Notes: generated by a model not told the origin, from the letters alone. Positions 1 to 8,803 are shown, counted from the stretch's first letter. The stretch is 64,000 nt of DNA from Actinotalea subterranea (GCF_008364845.1 NZ_VTTP01000004.1:62001-126000), one strand, 5' to 3'. Translations and numbers: made by a program.

Positions 1-2
1 CC

Positions 3-623
3 CCCGCCGCTCCGGATGCCGCGACGGGTGCCGACCCGACGCCCCCGGCCAGCCCCGACCCGACCCCCGCTGCCAGCCCGGCGCCGACCCTCGCAACCCG
101 CTCGGTCCCGGACGCCGCGGCCGGTGCACCCGCGTCAGGTCCGCCGTCGGTCGGAGCCCCCATCACCGGTCCGGGCCCGGGCAGCGCGCCGGGTAGCTCC
201 TTCCCCGCGGAGACCGCATCGGCGGGAGCGCTGGGGCGCGGTGAGCGTCTGAGCTCGCGTCTGCGCGCGCGGCCTGTGCTCGCCGGGATCGTGGGTGGCG
301 CCGTCGTGGCGCTCGTCGGGTTCGGCGCGGGCTTCGGCGTCGGGCACGCGGTCGGCGACGACCAGGTGGGGTACGGCATCCTGCAGCGTGGGCAGGTGGC
401 GCGCGACGGGCTGCCCGGCATGCCGGCGGCGCCGGGTGGGCGAGGTGCCATACCCGGCGACCTAGACGACGACGGCTCGGGCACGTTGCCCTCTGTCCCC
501 GACGAGGACTCCTCGACGGACAGCAACAGCAGCCGGCGCGGGTCGCGCGGCTCGGACGACGGCACCGGCTCGAGCGCCGACTCCGGGACCGACGCGGAGA
601 CGAGCGCGGACACGACCACCTGA
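3..623 (+). CDS. Pro/Ala-rich membrane-anchored protein, 5' end outside window
   Basis: Frame 3 is open from the window edge, so the true start lies upstream. The visible part begins with about 80 residues rich in Pro, Ala, Thr and Ser. A short basic stretch and one hydrophobic segment follow (about residues 90-118, starting VLAGIVGGAVVALVGFGAG), then a hydrophilic Asp/Ser/Thr-rich tail to the TGA at 621-623. This suggests a cytoplasmic low-complexity linker, one membrane span and an exposed disordered tail. A GTG at 276 could start a 115-residue version, but the same coding character continues upstream, so I treat the whole frame as one partial gene. I recognise no family. A strong hairpin follows the stop. 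Confidence 0.6.
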   Translation, partial: PAAPDAATGADPTPPASPDPTPAASPAPTLATRSVPDAAAGAPASGPPSVGAPITGPGPGSAPGSSFPAETASAGALGRGERLSSRLRARPVLAGIVGGAVVALVGFGAGFGVGHAVGDDQVGYGILQRGQVARDGLPGMPAAPGGRGAIPGDLDDDGSGTLPSVPDEDSSTDSNSSRRGSRGSDDGTGSSADSGTDAETSADTTT

Positions 624-652
624 CCTGCGCAAGAGGGTGGATGTGAGGGCCC

Positions 653-687
653 CGGGTCCCCTGCGGAAGCTGACCGCGGGGGACCCG
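653..687. terminator. Bidirectional hairpin between convergent genes
   Basis: Perfect 9-bp arms CGGGTCCCC (653-661) and GGGGACCCG (679-687), with an inner GCGG/CCGC stem. It lies between the plus-strand gene ending at 623 and the kinase gene ending at 754. No T-run follows. Confidence 0.7.
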
Positions 688-753
688 AGCACTGCGTGCA
701 CCGGCCGCACCGCCGTCCCGCCTTCGCTACGCGCCCCAGGCCCCGCCCCGCCG

Positions 754-2385
754 CTACTCGCCTCGGGCTTCGCCCGCCGCGGGGAGCCGCACGGCGAACG
801 TCGTCGCCCCGGGCGTGCTGTCGACGGTCAGGGTGCCGCGGTGCGCGGCGACGACGGCGTGGGCGATCGCGAGGCCGAGCCCGCTCGACCCGGTGCCCGG
901 CGTCCGCGCCGCGTCCCCGCGCACGAACCGGTCGAACAGGTGCTCGCGCAGGCCGGGTGCGATCCCGGGCCCGTCGTCGCGGACCTCGAGGAGGACGTCG
1001 TCCCCGTCGAGGCGGACCGACGTGACGACCGTGGTCCCGGGCGGTGTGTGCACGCGCGCGTTGGAGAGCAGGTTGACGAGCACCTGGCGCAGGCGGTCCT
1101 CGTCGCCGACGACGAGGGCGGGCGCGTCGGTCGTCTCGCCTGCCTCGAGGTCGAGGTCGAGGTCCGTGAGGTCGAGGCTCTCGAGGTCCTCGAGGTCCTC
1201 GAGGTCCGCGTCCTCCAGCGCGGGCCGGTCACCCGACGCCGGGGCCGTCTCGCCGGGCAGCTCGAGCCGCCAGTGGTGCCCGGGGCCGGCGACGTGCGCG
1301 TCCATGACGGCGTCGACCGCGAGCGCGCACAGGTCGACCTCGGCGCTCGCGAGCGGCCGCCCCGCGTCGAGGCGTGCGAGCAGGAGCATGTCCTCGACGA
1401 GCGTCGTCATGCGACGCGCCTCGGACTCGACGCGCTCCATGGCGCGCACGGCGTCGTCGGGCAGGTCGTCGGGCAGGCGGCGGACGAGCTCGGCGTAGCC
1501 CCGGATCGACGCGAGGGGTGTGCGCAGCTCGTGGCTCGCGTCGGCGACGAACTGCCGTACCTGCGTCTCGCTGCTCTGCCGGGCGGCGAGCGCGCCCTCG
1601 ACGTGGCCGAGCAGCTGGTTGAGGGCCGCGCCGACCTGCCCGACCTCGGTCGCCGGGTCGGTGTCCTTCGCCGGGACCCGCTCGGCGAGCAGGACCTCGC
1701 CCTCGTGCAGCGGGAGCTCGGCGACCCGGGTCGCGGTCGCCGCGACGCGTTCGAGGGGGCGCAGCTCGCGTCGCACGAGGACCGTCCCGGTGACGGCGGC
1801 CGCACCGATCGCGAGGGCCGCGACGAGCCCCTCGACCATGAGGTACTCGCGGACGGTCGCAGTCGCGTCGGCCGAGGACAGACCCGTGACCAGCAGGTCC
1901 CCGGACTCGGTGGTGACCGCGACGACCCGGTACTCGCCGAGCTCGTCGAGGTGCACGGTGCGTGCGACGCCGTCCGCGGCGACCGCGGCGAGCACCGCCT
2001 CCTGGTCGGCGGTCAACTCCTGGAGGTCGCCCGCGTCGTCGATGTACTCGGAGCGCACCTCGCCGTCCTGGAGCGTGAGCGTGACGGTCCCGGCCCCCTG
2101 CCCGCGGGCGTCGAACGCGGGCGGCCGGTCGCCGTCGGGCAGAGGGTCGGGCAGGTCCTCGGGCACGTCGTCGCCCGACAGCTCGCCGCCGGGCGGGAAC
2201 CCGCCGGGGAACCCCTCCTGCGCCAGGGCGGCACGCTCGCTCGTCGCCGCGAGCCGCTCGTCGAGCTGAGCCACGAGCGACCCGCGGAGCGCCAGCGTCG
2301 ACACGAGGCCCATCGCCGCGGCGACCACGGCGACGAGCGTGATGACGACCGCGACGAGCCGACGGCGCAGGCTCGGCCGCCTCAT
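754..2385 (-). CDS. Two-component sensor histidine kinase
   Basis: 543-residue membrane sensor kinase. TM1 is at about residues 10-32, an extracytoplasmic sensor region spans about 33-180, TM2 is at about 181-204, and a HAMP-like linker follows. The HisKA box FVADASHELRTPLASIRGYA places the phospho-accepting His at 285. The HATPase_c domain shows the N box (LVNLLSNARVHTP), the G1 box (DDGPGIAP) and the G2 box (GSSGLGLAIAH). An unusual Leu/Asp/Glu-rich insert of about 30 residues (390-420) precedes the N box and is encoded by GAGGTC repeats. The ATG at 2385 overlaps the stop of the upstream regulator by 4 bp (ATGA), which fixes the start and implies translational coupling. The signal sensed is unknown. 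The frame stays open further upstream, but that is a shadow of the regulator gene. Confidence 0.93.
   Translation of the reverse strand: MRRPSLRRRLVAVVITLVAVVAAAMGLVSTLALRGSLVAQLDERLAATSERAALAQEGFPGGFPPGGELSGDDVPEDLPDPLPDGDRPPAFDARGQGAGTVTLTLQDGEVRSEYIDDAGDLQELTADQEAVLAAVAADGVARTVHLDELGEYRVVAVTTESGDLLVTGLSSADATATVREYLMVEGLVAALAIGAAAVTGTVLVRRELRPLERVAATATRVAELPLHEGEVLLAERVPAKDTDPATEVGQVGAALNQLLGHVEGALAARQSSETQVRQFVADASHELRTPLASIRGYAELVRRLPDDLPDDAVRAMERVESEARRMTTLVEDMLLLARLDAGRPLASAEVDLCALAVDAVMDAHVAGPGHHWRLELPGETAPASGDRPALEDADLEDLEDLESLDLTDLDLDLEAGETTDAPALVVGDEDRLRQVLVNLLSNARVHTPPGTTVVTSVRLDGDDVLLEVRDDGPGIAPGLREHLFDRFVRGDAARTPGTGSSGLGLAIAHAVVAAHRGTLTVDSTPGATTFAVRLPAAGEARGE
1146..1207 (-). repeat. 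In-frame GAGGTC/CTC repeat encoding an acidic Leu insert
   Basis: GAGGTC hexamers interspersed with CTC run across this stretch of the kinase gene. On the minus strand they encode alternating Leu and Asp/Glu inside the ATPase domain. Confidence 0.75.
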
Positions 2386-3167
2386 CGGGCGGCGTCCGCC
2401 TCGGCGGGCTTGAGCACGTAGCCGACTCCGCGCAGGGTGTGGATCATCGGGGCGCGGCCGGCGTCGATCTTGCGCCGCAGGTAGGAGATGTACAGCTCGA
2501 CGATGTTCGCCTGCCCGCCGAAGTCGTACTGCCACACGCGGTCCAGGATCTGCGCCTTGGACAGCACCCGGCGCGGGTTGCGCATGAGGTAGCGGAGCAG
2601 CTCGAACTCGGTCGCGGTGAGCCGGATGTCCGCCCCGCCGCGCGTGACCTCGTGGCTGTCCTCGTCCATGACGAGGTCCCCGACGACGAGCGTCGCGTCC
2701 TCGTGCGCCGTCATCGCCCCGGCGCGCCGCAGGAGCGCCCGCAGCCGGGCGACGACCTCCTCGAGGCTGAACGGCTTGGTCACGTAGTCGTCGCCACCGG
2801 CGGTGAGCCCCGCCACCCGGTCCTCCACGGCGTCCTTGGCCGTGAGGAACAGGACGGGGACGGACGGGTTGAACGACCGCAGGCGGCGCAGCACCTCGAG
2901 CCCGGACAGGTCGGGGAGCATGATGTCGAGGAGCACGACGTCGGGGTCCGACGCGCGGGCGGCCCGCAGCGCGGCGTGGCCGTCGAGCGCGGTCTGCACC
3001 TGCCACCCCTCGTAGCGCAGGGCGGTGGCGAGGAGGTCGCCGAGCGACGGCTCGTCGTCGACCACGAGCGCGCGGATCGGCCCGCCGTCCGCACGGGTCA
3101 GGTGCACGCGCGCGGCGTGCTCGCGGTGGGGTGCACGTGCGTCGGGCGCGGTCGGTGCGGTGCTCAT
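2382..3167 (-). CDS. OmpR/PhoB-family response regulator
   Basis: 261 residues. After a variable N-terminal stretch of about 30 residues comes a receiver domain with the acidic pair in LVVDDEP, the phospho-accepting Asp81 in VVLLDIMLPDLSG, a Thr in FLTAKD and the conserved Lys in VTKPFS. The C-terminal winged helix (TATEFELLRYLMRNP ... ANIVELYISYLRRKI ... IHTLRGVGYVL) is typical of the OmpR/PhoB class. A GGGGAGG ribosome site precedes the ATG at 3167. Its stop overlaps the start of the downstream kinase, so the two form one operon. CTGTGA direct repeats at 3212-3228, spaced one helical turn apart, are a candidate autoregulatory site. An ATG/GTG further in would shorten only the variable N-terminus. 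Confidence 0.94.
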   Translation of the reverse strand: MSTAPTAPDARAPHREHAARVHLTRADGGPIRALVVDDEPSLGDLLATALRYEGWQVQTALDGHAALRAARASDPDVVLLDIMLPDLSGLEVLRRLRSFNPSVPVLFLTAKDAVEDRVAGLTAGGDDYVTKPFSLEEVVARLRALLRRAGAMTAHEDATLVVGDLVMDEDSHEVTRGGADIRLTATEFELLRYLMRNPRRVLSKAQILDRVWQYDFGGQANIVELYISYLRRKIDAGRAPMIHTLRGVGYVLKPAEADAAR

Positions 3168-3211
3168 GCGGCCAGCCTCCCCGTCGTGCCTGCTGGTCTC
3201 CTGAGAGGAGT

Positions 3212-3228
3212 CTGTGAGCCACCTGTGA
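3212..3228. promoter_or_regulatory. Direct repeat, candidate response-regulator site
   Basis: CTGTGA occurs at 3212-3217 and again at 3223-3228, an 11-bp period typical of tandem OmpR-family half-sites. It lies 45 bp upstream of the regulator start and 84 bp upstream of the divergent PAP2 gene. Confidence 0.45.
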
Positions 3229-3299
3229 CGTGGGCGCCGCGGCGCACCTGCCGGGCCCGCGCCCAGGCGCGCGAGGGGCGACGAGGCCCCGTCGTCGCC

Positions 3300-3305
3300 T
3301 ACCGT
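3300..3305 (+). promoter_or_regulatory. -10 box of leaderless PAP2 gene
   Basis: TACCGT ends 6 nt before the ATG at 3312. There is no ribosome site. Confidence 0.6.
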
Positions 3306-3311
3306 GGGTGG

Positions 3312-4247
3312 ATGGCACTTCCCCCGGCCTTCCCGCCCGAGACCGCCCCCGTGGCCGGTCCGGGCGAGGACGTGCCCGACGAGCGTCGCCCGGCGCCGCG
3401 TCGTGCGCTGTGGTTCGGGGCCCTCACCGCGATGGTCGGAGCCGTCGGCGTGTGGGGCGTGTGGCGCTTCTTCGTCGGCTCGCGCACCGGACGGCTGATG
3501 GACCACGCCGCGCTCGAGGGCGCCGGCTTCGGCCGCAACACCCTGTGGGACGGCGCGCAGAACGTGCTCGACGTGATCTCCGTCCCGTTCCTGGTGGTCG
3601 TGCTGCTCTCGACGATGCTGCTCGCGGTGCTGCGGCGCCGGGTCGTGCTGGCGGTGCAGGTCGCGCTCCTCGTGGGCGGGGCGAACCTGACGACCCAGGT
3701 CCTGAAGAAGGTGGTGCTCGAGCGGCCCGAGCTCGGCACGTCGGACCTCCTGCTCAACTCGCTCCCGAGCGGGCACACGACGGCGGCGGCGTCGGTCGCG
3801 GCCGCGCTCGTGCTCGTCGTGCCGCGGCGCCTGCGTCCGGCGGCCGCGGTCGTCGGGGTCGTGTACACCGTGGCGACAGGCATGTCGACGCTCGTCGCGG
3901 GCTGGCACCGGCCGAGCGACGTCACGGCGGCCGTGCTCGTCGTCCTCACGTGGTCGGGCGTCGCGACGATGGTCGGCGCGCTGTACGAGGTCTCACGGTC
4001 CGCGCCGTCGGGCTCGCGCGTCGGGGCCGCCGTGACGACCGTGCTGCTCCTCGGCGCGCTGGCCGCCGGGGCAGGTGCGGGCGTCGCGCTCTACCGGGAC
4101 CTGCCCAGGGCCGAGTCGGGGCTCGACTCCACCGCGGACCTCCTGACCGCGTACGGCGGCGGTGCGCTGGGCGTCGTCGCCGTGAGCTGCGCGACCTTCG
4201 CCGCACTGCTCTTCCTGCGGCACCTCCTGGACCCGCGCGACACCTGA
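3312..4247 (+). CDS. PAP2-family phosphatase, integral membrane
   Basis: 311 residues with about six hydrophobic segments. The three PAP2 phosphatase motifs can be read: KVVLERP (K133-P139), PSGH (152-155) and a third motif with Ser192 and His199 (STLVAGWH). In this family the two His and the Arg carry out dephosphorylation of lipid phosphates or undecaprenyl pyrophosphate on the outer membrane face; the substrate here is unknown. The start at 3312 is chosen because TACCGT ends 6 nt upstream, the leaderless arrangement, and because the protein then begins with a short Pro-rich cytoplasmic tail. It is divergent from the two-component operon and may share its control region. Confidence 0.85.
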   Translation: MALPPAFPPETAPVAGPGEDVPDERRPAPRRALWFGALTAMVGAVGVWGVWRFFVGSRTGRLMDHAALEGAGFGRNTLWDGAQNVLDVISVPFLVVVLLSTMLLAVLRRRVVLAVQVALLVGGANLTTQVLKKVVLERPELGTSDLLLNSLPSGHTTAAASVAAALVLVVPRRLRPAAAVVGVVYTVATGMSTLVAGWHRPSDVTAAVLVVLTWSGVATMVGALYEVSRSAPSGSRVGAAVTTVLLLGALAAGAGAGVALYRDLPRAESGLDSTADLLTAYGGGALGVVAVSCATFAALLFLRHLLDPRDT

Positions 4248-4366
4248 CCCGAGCCTGCGCGCGGCGCCCCGCCCGGGTCCCCGACGACAGGTCGTACGCG
4301 CTCCTCCCGGGCCCCGCCCGGCGTCGTCGGACGACGGCGTGGTGCCTGCTGCGCGGCCGGAGGTCG

Positions 4367-4372
4367 TAGAGT
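4367..4372 (+). promoter_or_regulatory. Candidate -10 box of topA
   Basis: TAGAGT lies about 80 nt upstream of the topA start and would give a leader of about 70 nt. No good -35 box is visible. Confidence 0.35.
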
Positions 4373-4450
4373 GCCCGATCGACGGTGCTCTGCACGCACC
4401 GTGCGCCGGCCGCGGGACGCGGCTCGGCCCCGTCCAGGAAGCAGGTCCGC

Positions 4451-7297
4451 ATGCCCGCAGGTCGCAAGCTCGTGATCGTGGAGTCGCCCGCCAAGGCGCG
4501 CACGATCGCCGGCTACCTCGGAGACGGCTACACGGTCGAGGCGTCCGTGGGTCACATCCGCGACCTCCCGCAGCCGTCCGAGCTCCCCGCGGACATGAAG
4601 AAGGGGCCGTTCGGCAAGTTCGCGGTCGACGTGGACCACGGCTTCGAGCCGTACTACGTGGTCGACGCGGACAAGAAGAAGAAGGTCGCGGAGCTCAAGC
4701 GGGCGCTCAAGGAGTCCGACGAGCTCTACCTCGCGACCGATGAGGACCGCGAGGGCGAGGCCATCGCCTGGCACCTGCTCCAGGAGCTCAAGCCCAAGGT
4801 CCCCGTCAAGCGCATGGTGTTCCACGAGATCACCCGCGAGGCGATCCAGCGGGCGCTGGAGAGCACGCGTGACCTGGACGTGCGCCTCGTGGACGCCCAG
4901 GAGACGCGGCGCATCCTCGACCGGCTCTACGGGTACGAGGTCTCCCCGGTCCTGTGGCGCAAGGTCCGCCAGGGGCTGTCGGCGGGCCGCGTGCAGTCCG
5001 TCGCGACGCGCCTCGTCGTCGAGCGTGAGCGCGAGCGCATGGCGTTCCGGGCCGCCGACTACTGGGACGTGACAGGCACGTTCGTGCAGGCCGCCCCGTC
5101 GGTCGAGGCCGAGGAGGGCTCGTTCGGTGCGCGCCTGGTCCAGGTCGACGGCCGACGCGTCGCCAGCGGGCGGGACTTCGACGACCGCGGGCAGCTCAAG
5201 GGCGCGGACGTCGTGCACCTGGACGAGTCGCGGGCGACGGCGCTCGCCGCCGGGCTCCAGGACGCGGACTTCGCGGTGCTGAGCCTCGAGACCAAGCCGT
5301 ACACGCGCCGCCCGGCCGCGCCGTTCACCACGTCGACCCTCCAGCAGGAGGCGAGCCGCAAGCTCCGCATGGGCTCCCGGCAGACGATGCGCACCGCGCA
5401 GGGGCTGTACGAGAACGGCTACATCACCTACATGCGTACGGACTCGCCCGCGCTGTCGACGCAGGCCATCGACGCCGCACGGCGCCAGGCGGCCGAGCTG
5501 TACGGCCCCGAGTTCGTCCCCGACAAGCCCCGCGTCTACGCGAACAAGGCGAAGGGTGCGCAGGAGGCCCACGAGGCCATCCGGCCCGCGGGCGACCACT
5601 TCCGCACCCCGGCGCAGGTCGCACGCGAGCTCTCCGGCGACCAGTTCCGGCTCTACGAGCTGATCTGGAAGCGCACCGTTGCGTCGCAGATGGCGGACGC
5701 GCGCGGCTCGACGGCATCCGTCCGCGTCGGTGCGACGACGACGGCGGCCGCGGGTGGGCACGCCGGCAGCGCCGCGGTCTTCGCGGCGTCGGGCACCGTC
5801 ATCACCTTCCGTGGCTTCCTCGCCGCGTACGAGGAGGGTCGCGACGTCGAGCGCTACTCCGACGACGAGCCCGCGGCCGGCGGGTCCCGCCGCGGCGCGC
5901 GCGGACGTGCGGCGGCCGGCGCGGACGACGCCGAGCAGGGGGGCGACGCGGCGTCGACGCGCAGCGAGGACGCCCGCCTGCCCCAGATGGCGGAGGGCGA
6001 CCGGCTCCTCGGCTCGGAGCTCGCGGCCGACGGGCACCGCACGTCACCGCCGCCGCGCTTCACCGAGGCGAGCCTGATCAAGGCGCTCGAGGAGCGCGGC
6101 ATCGGTCGCCCCTCGACGTACGCCGCGACGATCTCGGTCATCCAGGACCGCGGCTACGTCACCAACCGTGGCCAGGCCCTCGTGCCGTCGTGGCTCGCGT
6201 TCGCCGTGACCCGGCTGCTCGAGGAGAACCTCGACCGCCTCGTCGACTACGACTTCACTGCCGCGATGGAGCAGGACCTCGACGCGATCGCCGCGGGTGA
6301 CAAGGAGCGCGTCGCGTGGCTGACGAGCTTCTACTTCGGCGAGCAGTCCGGTTCGGCCGCGCCGGAGGGCCTGCGTGACCTCGTCGCGAGCCTCGGCGAC
6401 ATCGACGCGCGTGACGTGAACTCGATCGACATCGGCGACGGCATCACCCTGCGCGTGGGCCGGTACGGGCCCTACCTCGAGGGCCCGGCCGCGGAGGGCG
6501 ACGACCCCGAGACGCCGCGCCGAGCCTCGGTGCCCGACGAGCTGGCGCCCGACGAGCTCACCGTCGAGAAGGCCCGTGAGCTCCTGGAGACGCGGCCCGA
6601 CGGCGACCTCGTGCTCGGCCAGGACCCGACGACGGGGACGACCATCGTCGCCAAGAACGGTCGCTACGGCCCGTACGTCACCGAGCTGCTGCCCGAGCCC
6701 GAGCTCGACCCGGGCCTGTCCGCCGCCGCCAAGAAGAAGGCGCTGGCCGCGCAGCCGAAGCCCCGCACGGCGTCGCTGCTCAAGACCATGCAGCTGCCGG
6801 GCATCACGCTCGAGGACGCGCTGCGGCTCCTGTCGCTGCCGCGCGTCGTCGGTGTGGACCCCGCGTCGGGCGACGAGATCACGGCCCAGAACGGGCGCTA
6901 CGGCCCGTACCTGAAGAAGGGCACGGACTCGCGCACCCTGCCGACCGAGGAGGCGATGTTCGACATCACCCTCGAGGAGGCCCTGGCGATCTACGCCGAG
7001 CCCAAGCGTGGGCGCGGTGCGACCTCGGCCCCGCCGCTGCGCGAGCTCGGCGCCGACCCGGTCTCGGGCAAGCCCGTCGTCGTCAAGGAGGGCCGGTTCG
7101 GTCCGTACGTGACGGACGGCGAGACCAACGCGACGCTCCGCAAGGAGGACGCCGTCGAGTCCGTGACGCTCGAGCGGGCAGCCGAGCTCCTCGCGGAGAA
7201 GCGGGCCCGCGGGCCCGTGAAGAAGACCGGCCGTGCGCCCGCCCGCAAGGCCCCGGCGAAGAAGGCCGCCCCGAAGAAGGCGGCCGCCAAGAAGTAG
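4451..7297 (+). CDS. topA: DNA topoisomerase I
   Basis: 948-residue type IA topoisomerase that relaxes negative supercoils. The N-terminal Toprim domain starts KLVIVESPAKA with its catalytic Glu11 and carries the acidic cluster TDEDREGEAIAWH. The active-site Tyr is Tyr327 in GYITYMRTDS. After the core, the C-terminal half has four repeats built on a GRYGPY/GRFGPYV motif with TLEEA-like strands, instead of Cys4 zinc fingers. It ends in a Lys/Ala-rich basic tail, as in other actinobacterial TopA enzymes. The start at 4451 gives the usual MPAGRKLVIVESPAK N-terminus behind an AGGAAG-type ribosome site. A hairpin at 7307-7332 ends the unit. Confidence 0.97.
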   Translation: MPAGRKLVIVESPAKARTIAGYLGDGYTVEASVGHIRDLPQPSELPADMKKGPFGKFAVDVDHGFEPYYVVDADKKKKVAELKRALKESDELYLATDEDREGEAIAWHLLQELKPKVPVKRMVFHEITREAIQRALESTRDLDVRLVDAQETRRILDRLYGYEVSPVLWRKVRQGLSAGRVQSVATRLVVERERERMAFRAADYWDVTGTFVQAAPSVEAEEGSFGARLVQVDGRRVASGRDFDDRGQLKGADVVHLDESRATALAAGLQDADFAVLSLETKPYTRRPAAPFTTSTLQQEASRKLRMGSRQTMRTAQGLYENGYITYMRTDSPALSTQAIDAARRQAAELYGPEFVPDKPRVYANKAKGAQEAHEAIRPAGDHFRTPAQVARELSGDQFRLYELIWKRTVASQMADARGSTASVRVGATTTAAAGGHAGSAAVFAASGTVITFRGFLAAYEEGRDVERYSDDEPAAGGSRRGARGRAAAGADDAEQGGDAASTRSEDARLPQMAEGDRLLGSELAADGHRTSPPPRFTEASLIKALEERGIGRPSTYAATISVIQDRGYVTNRGQALVPSWLAFAVTRLLEENLDRLVDYDFTAAMEQDLDAIAAGDKERVAWLTSFYFGEQSGSAAPEGLRDLVASLGDIDARDVNSIDIGDGITLRVGRYGPYLEGPAAEGDDPETPRRASVPDELAPDELTVEKARELLETRPDGDLVLGQDPTTGTTIVAKNGRYGPYVTELLPEPELDPGLSAAAKKKALAAQPKPRTASLLKTMQLPGITLEDALRLLSLPRVVGVDPASGDEITAQNGRYGPYLKKGTDSRTLPTEEAMFDITLEEALAIYAEPKRGRGATSAPPLRELGADPVSGKPVVVKEGRFGPYVTDGETNATLRKEDAVESVTLERAAELLAEKRARGPVKKTGRAPARKAPAKKAAPKKAAAKK

Positions 7298-7306
7298 TCC
7301 GCGAGG

Positions 7307-7332
7307 CTCCGGGGCGGGTCGCCGTCCCGGAG
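7307..7332. terminator. Hairpin between convergent topA and CDGSH gene
   Basis: Arms CTCCGGG (7307-7313) and CCCGGAG (7326-7332) occupy almost the whole 36-bp gap between the two stops. Confidence 0.6.
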
Positions 7333-7333
7333 G

Positions 7334-7612
7334 TCAGACGGGCTCGTCGTCCGTGGTGAACCCGATGACCTTGTGGCTGCCGTCGCAGTAGGGCTTGATG
7401 CCCGACGCGCCGCACCGGCACAGCGCGACGGTCGACCGGCGTCGGGGTGCAGGTTCACCGCTCGCGAGCAGGATCTCGACGTCGCCGCGCACCAGCAGCG
7501 GGCCGTCGGGGCAGGCCGTCACCGAGGCCCACGGCGTGCGCGCGGGGGCCGGTTCGGGCGTGGGCGCGGGTTCGTCCCTGCCTGGCGCCGTCCTGATGTC
7601 GCGGATGCTCAC
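7334..7612 (-). CDS. CDGSH-type iron-sulfur protein
   Basis: 92 residues. The C-terminal motif CRCGASGIKPYCDGSH is the complete CDGSH 2Fe-2S signature with its three Cys and one His. The rest matches small bacterial CDGSH proteins, with a strand region reading WASVTACPDGPLLVRG. Such proteins act in electron or cluster transfer; the partner is not known. The gene diverges from an iron-dependent haem-oxygenase-like gene that starts 150 bp away, and the pairing suggests a shared redox or iron role (inference). The GTG at 7612 gives the expected length. Longer in-frame starts would run into the divergent gene. Confidence 0.85.
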   Translation of the reverse strand: MSIRDIRTAPGRDEPAPTPEPAPARTPWASVTACPDGPLLVRGDVEILLASGEPAPRRRSTVALCRCGASGIKPYCDGSHKVIGFTTDDEPV

Positions 7613-7761
7613 GCGGCAAGTCAACCTCGCATCGACGCCGTCCGCCCGCGGAGGGAGGGCACACGGTCCGGATGCGTGGGCGGCGGCCCGGTGCGAGCCT
7701 GTGGTCGGGCCCGCCGTGGCTCGCCGCGCGTCCGCGGCGGGGCGGGCACGTGGAGGAACCG

Positions 7762-8784
7762 ATGCGACGACCCGCTCCCCGAGGACCACTGACGACGGTG
7801 CTGCTCGACGCCCTGGTCGGCACCCCCGGCCCCGTGCCGGCGGTGCTCGAGGCGGCCGAGCGGGCGGCGTCGGGGTCGAGCGACGTCCTTGCCGACGAGG
7901 ACGTCCAGCTCGCTCTGCTCGTGCTGTACGAGCTGCACTACCGCGGCGTCGACGGCGTGGACGACGCCTGGGAGTGGGAGCCGGACCTCCTGCGTGTGCG
8001 GGGCGTCCTCGAGCGCCCCTTCGAGGCGGCGATCCGTGACCTGGTGCCGGTTCCCGCGACCGACGCGCGGACGGCCCCGGAGATCGCCCGGGCCCTGTTC
8101 GACCTGACCTCCGCCGACGACGGCCCGAGCGTGTCCGCGTACATCGCGAAGAGGGCGACGGACGCCCAGCTCCACGAGTTCGTCGTGCACCGCTCGATCT
8201 ACCACCTCAAGGAGGCCGACCCGCACAGCTGGGCCCTGCCGCGCCTGAGCGGGCGGCCCAAGTCCGCGCTCATTGAGATCCAGGCGGACGAGTACGGCGG
8301 CGGGCGCCCCGGGTACATCCACTCCGAGCTGTTCGCGGGGACGATGCGCGCGCTGGGCCTGGACGACGCGTACGGCGCGTATGTGGACCGGGTACCGGCG
8401 CCGACGCTCGCCTCGGTCAACATGATGAGCCTGTTCGGCCTGCACCGACGCCTGCGCGGGGCGATCACGGGCCACCTCGCGGCGTTCGAGATGACGTCGT
8501 CGATCCCGTGCCGCAAGTACGCCAACGGGTTCCGCCGCCACGGGTACGGCGACGACGTGACGGGGTACTTCGACGAGCACGTCGAGGCCGACGCGGTGCA
8601 CGAGCAGATCGCCGGCCGTGACCTCGCGGGCGCGCTCGCGGAGCTCGAGCCGCAGGTGCGCGACGACGTGCTGTGGGGCGCGGCCGCGTACCTGGCCGTC
8701 GACGGGCTCGCCGGGGCCCGGATGCTCGAGGACTGGGAGCAGGGCCGGTCGGCGCTGCGGGGGCAGGCGCCGATCGCGGCGTGA
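7762..8784 (+). CDS. Iron-containing redox enzyme, haem-oxygenase-like fold
   Basis: 340 residues, predicted all-helical. The segment HEFVVHRSIYHLKE, followed by ALIEIQADEYGGG and the Tyr/His-rich helix GRPGYIHSELF, is characteristic of the haem-oxygenase-2-like (PF14518) iron-dependent family. In that family Glu and His residues bind a non-haem di-iron centre. The reaction here is unknown. The ATG at 7762 has a GGAGG ribosome site with 5-nt spacing; an in-frame ATG at 7672 does not. It diverges from the CDGSH gene, a possible electron donor. Confidence 0.8.
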   Translation: MRRPAPRGPLTTVLLDALVGTPGPVPAVLEAAERAASGSSDVLADEDVQLALLVLYELHYRGVDGVDDAWEWEPDLLRVRGVLERPFEAAIRDLVPVPATDARTAPEIARALFDLTSADDGPSVSAYIAKRATDAQLHEFVVHRSIYHLKEADPHSWALPRLSGRPKSALIEIQADEYGGGRPGYIHSELFAGTMRALGLDDAYGAYVDRVPAPTLASVNMMSLFGLHRRLRGAITGHLAAFEMTSSIPCRKYANGFRRHGYGDDVTGYFDEHVEADAVHEQIAGRDLAGALAELEPQVRDDVLWGAAAYLAVDGLAGARMLEDWEQGRSALRGQAPIAA

Positions 8785-8790
8785 CGGCGC

Positions 8791-8796
8791 TAGCGT
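8791..8796 (+). promoter_or_regulatory. -10 box of leaderless oxidoreductase gene
   Basis: TAGCGT ends 7 nt before the ATG at 8804, in the 19-bp gap after the redox-enzyme stop. Confidence 0.6.
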
Positions 8797-8803
8797 TTGC
8801 CCC

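Noticed and set aside
637-2421. 594-codon plus-strand open frame antisense to the kinase
   Set aside because: Arises from GC-rich third positions of the kinase on the other strand. It has Arg/Val/Glu-biased composition, no domain and no ribosome site, while the minus strand has complete HisKA and HATPase motifs.
3-4247. Kinase and regulator as one fused gene
   Set aside because: The long minus-strand frame through both is in a different frame from the regulator motifs. The ATGA overlap shows two genes.
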